Assembly: GCF_901709675.1 (NCBI RefSeq)
Contig: NC_051087.1
Span: forward strand, 3,242,001-3,306,000
Direction of reading: 5' to 3'
DNA: 64,000 nt
Source of the DNA: Syngnathus acus
Lineage: Eukaryota > Chordata > Actinopteri > Syngnathiformes > Syngnathidae
Positions 51,701 to 62,100 of the stretch are shown here, piece after piece. A program made the position numbers and the translations under genes. Below the pieces are notes generated by a model. The model ran no database searches, was not told the DNA's origin, and saw nothing but the letters and a program-made list of their open reading frames with translations. The stretch's first letter is position 1; each line of letters begins with the position of its first letter.

Positions 51701-54700
51701 TTCCTGTAAGACAGCCAATCGCTGCTGCCTCTCGTGATCAGAGTCTCCCGCTGAGGACTCGGATTCAGACACACTGGAACTGCTGTCTTCTGAGACAAGG
51801 GGTGGGGGTGGTGGCGCTTGGCGAGTGGATGGCGCAGGGTGAAGGACAGACGATGGCGTGGGAACCGGGGTCGCCTCCTCGGGCTCGTCAGGCATCTTGG
51901 CAAAACGCATCTCAAAAACATCCTGTGAGGAGGTGCAAGGGGACACAATAAGCATTGAGTCAATTCACAAACTCGATATGTGAAGTTACTTTTTGGGAAT
52001 AGAAGCTGTTGCTCGTTTTGATCAACACTTGGGCTTACTACAATTGAGTACTCAGAGAGATAAGTCTATTTTGAGAATAAGCAAACGACAAAAGGCATAC
52101 CTGTAGTTTGCGTGCCATTGCCACCACATCGTGGCCCGGCGGGTTATATTTGTAACAGTTGGAGAACATCAATCGGACATCTGCTGCAAACTCTCGGGGG
52201 TCTCTGTATTGCCGGTTGTCCAGCTTTTTCTAAAAGAGGCAAAAAAAATATCGTTTAAAGGACAATTAGTTGGGAAGCTGCAGATGCAAAACATACATGA
52301 GATGCAAATGATTTATTTAGGGTGTAAAATATTATTGTAATCATTTTTAGGGGAGAGTAAATTTTTCTCACAAGTTACCTTAATGGTGCAAAGGTCCATG
52401 GGATGCTTGATGATGTCATGATAATCATGAAGGCCAAGAGCTTTAGCATCAACGGGGAGGTGAAAGGGCCAAGCGTAGGCAAAGTGCTTCTTGGACAGCA
52501 TCTCTTTGACCAGGAGGGAGCAGGAATGCATCTGATCTTGACGTTTGGGCGTCAACATGCCTCCTGTCTCCAAACCACCAACCAGCTGGTGCTGGGAGTC
52601 AGGCTGCGACGGATCTCTCTTGGGCTGCTTCAATGGGCGAACGGTCTCGCGACGCAGTCGAGTCTCCGCCAAGACGGGAGATGATTCGCTGAGCTGGTCG
52701 TTGGCTGTAGGCGTTGTTGTGTCCGCCTTCCTCTTCTGGCTCTTCCGTTGCTGTTGGATCATCACAAGATGTCAAAGGACGCAAACAAAATGACATCATG
52801 TCAGCTTTTTACTGACTCTCCTTTTAAAAACTATTTAGACTAATATACTGTTAACTATAACGCTAGGAACATAGAAAGAAAATGACTTGAAAAGCACATT
52901 TAATGTGTGAAGTGGGTGCAACAATTATTCGACAACTGAGCCATGATCAAATTATTGAAAAAGCATTTTAATAATCATAATCTTGACTGGCTGTTACCGG
53001 AGCCCTGAGCATGTGACATAATTTTCAGTCGACTGCGAATGACAAAATGCACTTTTAAAGGTGTTAATTACACATGAGAGAAAAAAAAAAAAAGAAATCA
53101 TCAAATTCACTATAGACAAAATGTTAACTTTTCACTGTTGAAAAGACAAAATAGCTTTAGTATCCCTTTAAGGGGTCAAATTGGCATGAATCCTCGGTAG
53201 CCCGGTCGGGCCGGCGCGTGATGGTAGTTAGCGACGGAGTGACGACGAGAGGGAACTTGGCATGTTTAATGGCGAACTTGCCAAAACGTTTCATTTGGAT
53301 ACAGAAGATGAGGATTTCGATGGATTTGCATCTTAATATTGATTAACAACGCGAGTACAATACAGTACATGCTTAAATAGTACAACCGAACTGACTGCCT
53401 TCCTCCTGTGTTGTTTTTTTTTTTTTTTTTTACCGTAAGTCATGGCATGCATGCGTCCTATAATGCTGTTTGTTCATGTGTGTGGATTACGTACAGAAAA
53501 GTCCCCGGAAATGAGTGTGCGCCTTTTAACTCGAAGCGCCTTATGGTGCGGAAAATACGGTATATCATATTTATTTTAAGGCCATATTGCTCTGGTAAGG
53601 TACCTTGATGAGAGCGGGAGTGCTCTGCATCACCGGGCTAGGATGGAGGCCTGGGTGCGAGGCGGCGGAGGCTGGAGGGGCCACAGCGGTCATGCCCTGG
53701 GGTAGGATGCCTGAGAGTGGGTACGGCGGTCCTAGATGGGGGGCGTGGGCTGCGGGTGTAGGAGGCACACGTGGGGGCTGGGCCAGCACAGGCGGGGTTG
53801 ACGACGCGTGGGTTTGCGGGAGGCTGGAAGGGGACGAGAAGCCTCGCGTGTGTGGGGTGCTGGATGGGGAGGATAGTTCTTGGCTTGATTCGGACATGCT
53901 GATGGGAGCTGAAATCAAGATACAAATGAGCAATGACGAGAAGATCCCAGGTTAAGATCGAGTCCGGCTACGACCCTACCAGGCTCTCGCTTGATGCCGC
54001 GGCGTCCCTTGGCGACCACGGCGATTTCCGTCTCTTCCTGTGGCATCTGTGTGATCTTCTGGAGGAAGAGCTTCTCCAAGGCCTTTGCCATCAACACGAT
54101 GTCATCGTTGGGCTGCGTGAAGCAATGCACACTGTTACCATTTTCCGCCTTATTCCAAGATATTCTCGACCCCCTGAATTCTTGACCATACTTGAGTTTC
54201 TCTTTAACGCTCATGAATTGTTGTTTACCGTTGATGATTTTATCCTTGAGCTCCATGTGTTAACTATCGATAAATGGTTACACCCCTAACTTTATAACAA
54301 ACTGTTTCGAGATACTGACCTTGTTGTAGATGTAGCAATTGGTGAACATGGTATTGAAGTCATGAATACACTCCTGGGCATTTTTGTAGTAGTGGTTCTC
54401 CAGGCGCTTTCTTATAGTACCCATGTCCATTGGGGTTTTGATGATTTTATTGTAGTCCTAGAACCGTGGGACAAAGGAAGAAGACTGTAAAGGCTCTCTC
54501 GTCTTCTGGCGGCTACGAATAACACAATGCGCTTGGTGGAATTTGATCTTAATTCACTGGATATCCCATCGGAAGACTTGAGTTCAGTTCGATTCTCATC
54601 TTTCTAGGTCACGGTCTTCAATTGAATGACCGCTTGTGGTGGTGTCACTGCTTGTTTCACAGTAATTATATATACACTGCAACAAGATGTACTTGACGTC

Positions 54701-55572
54701 AGTCTAAGAGTTTAAAAAAATCAGAAAAGTGACGCATCAGCGTGACGTCATACAAGAGCTGATTTGTGTTTTGCCTCATGACACCACAGAAGATTGGTAC
54801 CGATGTCAAAAAGGAAGTAAAAGTGTGATGTCAACCACAAACTGGATAGGACCTGATTGCGTCGTGGGAAACACGGACGCTTGGTAGACTATGGATATAA
54901 AAGAGCTTTTTAACACTAAGCACAAGATCTTGCAGTGGCACTTTTAGCAATCCTCCTTTCACCAGTGTACACCATTCATCAAAGGGTGAGTACATTTCCA
55001 TTTTTAAAATCGCCCAGCACTTCTAATTACGCTTGTAATTGAAAACCAGAAAAGAAAAAAACAAAACATGTCATAAGAATATGGTGACAGTCTGACTCCA
55101 GGGAATTAAAAATATTTCTAATGGACAAAATAAGTTTTGAAACACTCTGATCAACCGGAATGTATTGTGTCCCATTGTACTTTGAACACCCGCCTACCAC
55201 CGGGCAATTGGAAGTACGTGGCTTCATCGAGAAAAACGTGCGACTCACGGGTAAGTTGAGTTTGACGACATCCACGGGAGCATGAAAGGGCCACGCAAAC
55301 TGGTGCTTCCATAATGTCTTCAGCACCACTTTGAGCAGGTACTGAAAAGAGAAAAGAAGCGCACTCAGTCGTCGCAGACTCCTCGCTGTCTGACCCCAGT
55401 CGTCACAAAAATAATCAATAACGGCTCTGTCGCTCTTACACACCTGGAGCTGGTTGGTCTGTCGTTTGGGTCTGGTGGAATTTCCTATTTTGGAAGGTGC
55501 CGGGTTCAGGATGTGAGGCTGCGGGGCCGAAGGAGGGTTGTGGCTGCTGCCTGGCTCCAGTCCGTCCCCCAT
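45783..55572 (-). CDS. brd4: Bromodomain-containing protein 4, long isoform
   Basis: BET-family reader of acetylated histones that recruits P-TEFb to promoters and enhancers. Twenty coding exons: 55,572-55,444; 55,341-55,249; 54,457-54,320; 54,112-53,980; 53,908-53,604; 52,750-52,379; 52,229-52,101; 51,922-51,698; 51,063-50,855; 50,531-50,431; 50,329-50,072; 49,826-49,731; 49,659-49,240; 49,120-48,539; 48,458-48,355; 48,276-48,162; 47,663-47,530; 47,426-47,236; 46,303-46,060; 45,851-45,783. Phases agree: 1,348 codons. Bromodomain 1 spans about residues 44-150 (WPF 60-62, acetyl-lysine Asn119). Bromodomain 2 spans about 330-433 (Asn419). A Ser-rich acidic stretch, Lys-rich region and ET domain ([10 protein letters not shown] onward) follow, then Pro/Gln-rich sequence with a short CAG-encoded polyQ and the P-TEFb-binding end [12 protein letters not shown]. 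Start chosen at MGDGLE. Less certain: the 48,355 donor and the 50,329 acceptor. Confidence 0.96.
46440..46590. repeat. AT-rich tandem duplication in a brd4 intron
   Basis: Two adjacent diverged copies of about 72 bases share TTTGTAAA(C/T)TGT(C/A)AAATA followed by TTTTAAAATG and, later, ATTGTAA(T/C)C(T/C)AATTCATT. Confidence 0.7.
53426..53565. repeat. MITE-like fragment in a brd4 intron
   Basis: It starts at a poly-T followed by TACCGTAAGTC and ends GGTGCGGAAAATACGGTA. ACCGTA/TACGGT ends with a GCGCC-type interior recall Tc1/mariner-type MITEs, but the inverted ends match only over a few bases, so the left part may be degraded. Confidence 0.4.
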
Positions 55573-57965
55573 CGCAGTGGTGGTCGGCAGCGGCCGAGCC
55601 GTCAGTTTAGGCAGATTGGACCTGGCAGGGGCAGGTGGGACCGAGGGGTTCCCCCTCAGGCCATTCCACTCCTCGCTTGACTCTCTGTTCCGACAGTAGT
55701 TAAGAGCTTCAAGTAGTCCCTCTCTCATTTTTCCAGCATTATATAGCATAATATATTTTTATAAAAATAAAAAGGTGCCACTGTTGCATACTGAGAATAT
55801 GTGGACAGACAATTCATGATGATGAAGGTACATCTGTCCCAAAATGAACGCTATGTCAATGTTTCAAGAGACTTACATGTTTGTTGCCGTCTCGCCGTTA
55901 AATTGCTCAGTCGTTCATAGTGCGGTCGACAAGGGGGGCAGCGACGCTCTCTGGGGGTGCAAACCGCAACACGTCACCCTGACAGAAGAGCAAAGGGAAA
56001 CAAGGAAAGTAAAAAAAAATATAAAAATAAATAGCTGTTAATTGCAGCGGAAGGGGAGAAGTCACAAGTGCATTTCAGTACGATAAACTCACCTGCCTGG
56101 TCATTTTGTTGTTTTGTATTGTACATTTTTATGACAGGACTGAAAATACACAGCCAATCCTTAATCTAAATGTCGAGCATAACAAACTATTCACTAGTAC
56201 TCTTTCTGTAAAGTCCTCAGAATCCACCCTGCTCCATCTGAATAAAGCACCAGAGTATATAGCGTTGGCAATCGACTTGACGGCAAACAGCAGCATGACA
56301 GAATATTCCAGTTGAGGTCCAGAAGGCAAGCGAGGCTCCTTGTGGGATTGACACCAGAAAATCAAGGTGGTAAACTTGTCAGTTTGATGCGGAGAAAGAT
56401 CCTGATTGCTATCGGCAGTGGTGGGAGTTAATAGCTGATTGGCCGGTAACGAGCTACCTAAACATTAAGAGCCGTTTGAGATACAAGTTGTCTTGAGACA
56501 AGGGCTGGCGAAATGATGACCTGTGTCTATAAATGACATAAGTGAGTTTGAAATGGCAAATTTAAAACTACTACCTTAACTCACATGGCGTGTTGTAAAC
56601 ATGAGTGACGTCATACATGCCTTGTTCACGCCTTTCACTAGGGAAAGGAGACTTTCCTCCATCTGTAATAGCTTCAAGTCAAGTTTATTTATATAGCTCG
56701 TAATCACAGACGCGTCTCAATGGTGGGACTTGATCACTAACTCCACTAATAGCAACGGTTCATCATACATATTTCCAATCTTGGGAGCAGATATAGCGTG
56801 TATCATTTTCAAAACTGCATAATTTCACCTAACTTTTTGCCCCCGCCCCCCAAAATGCAATACAATTATACAGAGGCGGGGGTACTGTGTTAGTGATGTC
56901 ACAATGTGTATTATTTTGTCTTTTCTGTCAGCATGAGGTGATGTTTTCTCTCCTTGGAATCCCAACGTTTGATCAATCCTTGGTTTGTTTTGGATAACAT
57001 GACGTCAGAGCTCACCCATTTTGTCCTTTAGTTACAATGGCACCGCATGATTACATCGTCGATGCAGGCTCGCAGACAATTATTTCAGTCTTAAAATAGT
57101 ATTTCCCTTTCAACTGAAAGGCACATATATTTCAGTATTCAACAACCTTTGTGATGTTTATCAAAGAGCATCGAAGCGAATTTTACCTACGTAGGAACTG
57201 TTAGCAATTAAACTACTGTGCTCTTGACAGTAGCGTTAACGTCTTAAAACAACTAAGGGGAATATTAGGGGATTAACGCAATAATATGTTTCCGTGTGAG
57301 CTACCAGGAGCTTTAAAAAAAAGCAAGACAGCATTAATGTGCCCCCCACCCGAAAAGGGATCGTGCTAACTGCTACACGCTGTTTTAGCTAACCTTCCAT
57401 GACTAGCACGTCGCCATGTTTCACCAGTAAGTGTCAACTTCGCACGTAAACGGCCTTTCAGAATACAAACTAAATGGCTCGGGATTCACGAAAACGAGTT
57501 ACGTCACGCTGAACATGCCCCCACTCCACTATGGCGCCTCAGCTACGCAGTCTGGGGCACGTAAATTCTGTTATGAATATGGCCTACGGGGGCTACAAAC
57601 AAACAGCTCGAGCGGGGCTAGTTGCTTTAGCACGAGTGTGAGCTAACGTGCAGTCACTGTGACGGCGCACTGTCTACAATACCACAAAAGCCATCTGACC
57701 CTTGTAATACACAAACAAAGGAGCCGAGAAACAACATGCGCCATATGTAGCATTAGCTTAAAAGAACAGCCAAATAATCAATCGCGCGTGTGTGGACCGA
57801 ACCGGTGCAAGGCCCTGCGCGGAGACAGCTCAAGCCGAGGTTCACTCTTGACAGCGGGCGGAAAAACACCACTAATATGGGGCCTTAACGCATTTTTACC
57901 GGACCCCGCCGGCATCCCACCCTTGCTCTCTACGTCGGTGTCAACCGAGCGAGCACAATTCATAC
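55573..57965. other. Probable brd4 intron 1 and 5' UTR
   Basis: Between the brd4 coding start and the likely first exon. The frame stays open upstream of MGDGLE, with in-frame ATGs at 55,728 and 55,749, but the sequence there does not look like BRD4. A retroelement fragment at about 56,674-56,735 (CAAGTCAAGTTTATTTATAT and after) is of a type common in fish. No other gene is recognised. Confidence 0.5.
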
Positions 57966-58135
57966 CTGGCTGATTAGGTTGTCAGCGCTGGGAGGACCTT
58001 CCTCGCCCCAAATCCAGAACAAACAGTCCCCTTTCGACGTCGATGACGTCAGACGCACGACGGCCGTGCGGTACCCGGGAAGGACGCGGCTGTCAGTGTC
58101 AGGCGAAACTCCGCCCCTATCCTCGGACATATTAC
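57966..58135 (-). promoter_or_regulatory. brd4: brd4 promoter and untranslated exon 1 candidate
   Basis: A CpG-rich segment ends on the minus strand at the donor CAGCCAG|GTATGA (exon end 57,966). A GC box (CCGCCCC on the plus strand, 58,111-58,117) lies about 150 bases upstream. BRD4 is known to have a non-coding first exon, which fits. The high-CpG stretch continues to about 57,500. Confidence 0.55.
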
Positions 58136-58250
58136 GCAATCCTAATGGAAATGAAAAAAAAAATGCTTATTTCAAAAAAGCTTTTCTTTCAATGTATTGC
58201 GTGACAAAATATTGCTTTCAGCAGTAATCCTAGTTTAAATGGCACCATGC

Positions 58251-58272
58251 GCAACCCCCCCCCCCCCCCCCC
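58251..58272. repeat. Poly-C tract
   Basis: A run of about 17-20 C interrupts the short region between the brd4 promoter candidate and the akap8l 3' end. It could be a sequencing or assembly weak point. Confidence 0.8.
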
Positions 58273-58776
58273 TTTAATCCTTCCTGCCGGCATTACGTCC
58301 AACACACACAACACCCCGATGAAAAACACTAGAGTCGATTTTATATTTCTCCTTAAAATATATTTACTATTTACGTTAATATAAATGAGGAAAAAACAGC
58401 AGCAAAGGTTGACTGCAAATTAGTAAATTAAGAAAAAGCATAAGCATTGTACTAATGACAACACTTAATTGGAGGGAACATGGAGAACCTGATAGAACCT
58501 GTCTGACAATTTGAAGTTGACCAAGAGATTTCAAAATGATGCAACAAAACGACGCAGTCCCAAGAATTTCCAAACATAAAATGAGTACGATCAAGTTGAG
58601 TTTGGAAGAAGTCAGATGAGTCAAATATGAGTCAATTGAGTCAAATTAGCTTGTTGACAGTTTCGGATGCTAAACTGCTTCCTCTACAGGATAATGGATT
58701 GTAGTTTTCAATTCATTGGATTTATCTATTGTGTGTGGTTCTAGAGTAGGAAAGTCATCAAAAATGAAACTGCTGT

Positions 58777-58792
58777 TTTATTTGAGTTTATT
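58777..58792 (-). terminator. akap8l: akap8l polyadenylation signals
   Basis: Two minus-strand AATAAA hexamers (TTTATT at 58,777-58,782 and 58,787-58,792) lie about 375-390 bases after the akap8l stop codon. They are good candidates for the end of the akap8l transcript, about 650 bases before the brd4 promoter candidate on the same strand. Confidence 0.55.
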
Positions 58793-59163
58793 CACAACAT
58801 TGTCAAAATTACAATAATAGCAAAGAAACAATTGTTCTTTTCGCACCTGCTTTAAGTCAAACAAAACAATCCACTCCTCAGCTGACATTTGAATAAAAAA
58901 GTTTCACTATTTGTAGGCTGACAAAATTGTTTTAACCTAACCAAATAATGTAAATGAACCAACTTGAACAAAAAAGGCACCAAAACACTTTAGGTTAAAA
59001 ACAAGTTTTTTTCAGATTGCTATAAACCTGCCATGTTTCAAATGCATTTCAGATATTGCCACAAAGTATGAACACAGACATTTGAGTGGAATAAAATGAA
59101 AAAAAATGTAAGGGTTACATACGAGTTTGTTCTTAGTATATTCCATTCGCCAAGGAGAAAAGT

Positions 59164-62100
59164 TCACTCTTTGTGCTCGTCGTCTTCAACAGCAGCAGCC
59201 ACCTCTGCTCCCTCCTCATCTTCATCCTCCTCCTCCTCCTGAAATTCATCGTGAACCACGTATCCCTCTTCGTCATCTTCATCCTCTCCGATTTCAAAGC
59301 CCTCTTCCCCTTCTTCCCCGTCGTCATCCTGGTGCTCCTGGTCCTCCTGCACCTCCAAGATAGTAACCTCCTGCTCCTCCTTCACCTGCTCCCCCTCAAC
59401 CATCTTTATTTCCTTGGCTTCTTCCACTTCGGTTTCCTGCCGGGTCTCGGGATCTTCCTCGGCAGCGACACACTTCTGCTCCTCTGTAGCGTCGTCCACC
59501 GCCCTGGACTCGGATGCGTCCTGGCCTTCGGGGTTACCAGTAAATGGATTTTCTCCCTGTAAAAAGCAACACGACCGTCAGTAACATGTCCGTTCCAATA
59601 CTGAAAATACAATCAGGCTAATTTACATAACGGCTTATGGTTTGGCAACGAGGCTCCACGAAATTCATTGACAAAAAGTCAAACCCCTTTTCCACTCGGC
59701 ATTTAGCAGGACGAAGCGTGCCGTCGTACCTTGAGGTAGCTCTCCAGTTTCTTTCCAATCACTTTGTGGTTCAGGATGCTGCGTGCAACTGACAGGCTGG
59801 ATTTCTTAGACTGCTCCATCATTCCCTTGAATCGCAGAATAGGCATTCCATCAAGCAAGCAGTCCGCGTGCATTTCGATGGAGGGTCAGAAACATACCTT
59901 GCGATTGTAGTTATGGTCAGGGTTTTTGATGTGTTTTTGAATCAGGTGAAGCTCCATGGGAATGAAAATGTCACATGCGCTGCAGTGCGCGGCTTCAACT
60001 TTCTTCATGAAGTGCTCCATGCCAAGATCTGCGACAAAGTACGCCGCTCGCCAACGGTTTTGACTTTCCGACCGAGCCGTCAGGGACCTCGGCTTGCCGT
60101 CACTTACCTTTGGTGAGGTCCTGATCTCTGTACGCCTGGCAGATGGCATCACTGTGGTGTTCTATCTTGCTGACGATTTGGTCCATTTTCTGGAACTTGT
60201 TCAGCAAGTACTCCTGCGGATCAAAGGGTGAGTGGCGTTAGAGTGCTGCATGTTTGTTCTGTTCAGTCGCACTGGATGAGAGAATGCCGTGTCTTCTGAT
60301 TCAAAGACCACACAGCAGACGGGCCAGTCGGGATCACCTGTAGGAAGTCGGTGGTCGGCTTGGACAGTTGGCTGGAGAGGAACTTGAAGTGGTCCTTGTG
60401 GAAGCGACTCTCCATATGACGTTCCATATCATCCTTGTAGAATGATTTGAACTTGCACACTGAGCAGGCAAACATCACTCTGGAAGGAACAAGTTGGTGT
60501 TGAAGATGTTGACCGCCGGCACCGCCAGAGTCCAGTTGCCTGCTCACCTATCCTGGAAGCTCCTCTTCTTTTTAGCTTTTGCAGACTTGGTCGGGGGCCG
60601 GGGGGGAGGCGCTTTGCCCCGTGCCACCGCCTTCTCGGTGCCTTCGTCTTGTTTCGTCGGACCTGAGAGGAACACGGACGGGCGCTGGGCTCAGTTGTGC
60701 CGGGGAACCGTGACACCCGGCGGCAACAGAGATTTCGCTGCGGCATTATTAGAACTGCCAGAAATTCACTGTGCTCACCTGAACTTCCTTCGGTAGTCTC
60801 CTGAGAAAACACCCAAATGTTATTCATCATTTGGAGCAGAACGTGAAGGTCCAACCCAAAAGTGACCCAGTTGCTGTGTGGTGGTGGTTCTAATACTCAC
60901 CGCAGCTGCAGTTGTTGCCACACCACTGTTGTCGCCATTTTTGTCTTCTAGAACAGCAAAGGACATGATCAGACAACTGAAATGGAAGAATGCCAACTAG
61001 AATGTGCAACTCACCCCGAGAAGCGGCCAAATCTGCGCTTTCGGTCTTAATCAGTTTAGATTCCGGCTCATCTTCAGGAATGACCATTTGCTTTCTCTTC
61101 TTCTGGACATCATTTTGTGGTCTTACCTGCTGAAGTTGACCCAAAACAAAACTTGAGATCGAGTCAAAAATATACTTTTGCCGAAATTTTAGTTGGCAAA
61201 AAAGTGTGTCCACGTTCATGACCCCGGACCTACCCTTCCCGGAAAAATTAATAAACAAAGCCAAACACACAAAATAATATCTACACCCCTTGTACGAATC
61301 AGCAAACACAATTTGTAACATTACACTCACCTTTGTTTTGTTTTTTTAATAAAAAATGACATGACCTAATTATCAATCAGAAATACAGTGGATATAAAAA
61401 GTCTAGACACCCCTGTTCAAAATGCCTGTTTTGCGAATTCTTGAAGTTTCAAATTGCACTCAAGGTTAACGCAAAACCTTCAGGTTTCTGCTAGAATGCA
61501 AAAAAAAAAAAAAAAAGGGGGCCCTACTAAAACTGCTTAACTTTATTAGGGAGTTAAACCAGCGGTATTTTAAATGTTGGCAGGCATGTCCTGACTCCCA
61601 TCTAACATGATGGGTATATTCAAAACACAGTCATTAGAGTACGCCTTGTACAATCACATAATCTCGGTTGGATTTTTTTCCCTGATCATCTAGTTTTTAC
61701 ATGAAATCAATCATGATGATTTGAAAGGCAGCACATTTAACCAGCTGGTGCAGTGAGAAGCTGTTAACTTATAAGCAGTTCAGTTCTATAAGGCAGTGGT
61801 CCCCAACCTTTTTAGAACCACGGACCGGACCGGCGTTTGATGACATCGCGGTTTTTGCGAAGAAAACAATTCTCGACAATCAAATATCGAAATCATCATT
61901 AAATCAAATAATCACTGTTTATGGATGTTTTCTATGCAAAACTCATCCGTGTTTGAACTACAATCCCATTGGCGCAAAACCAACCAACCGCAACCCGAAC
62001 CGTCTTTCCAGCCAATCGTATAGCAGAACAACAACGGAAGTGCATCCAAACACACCAATCAATTCTGTGTGCGAAAACAATATAATAATAAACGTGAATC

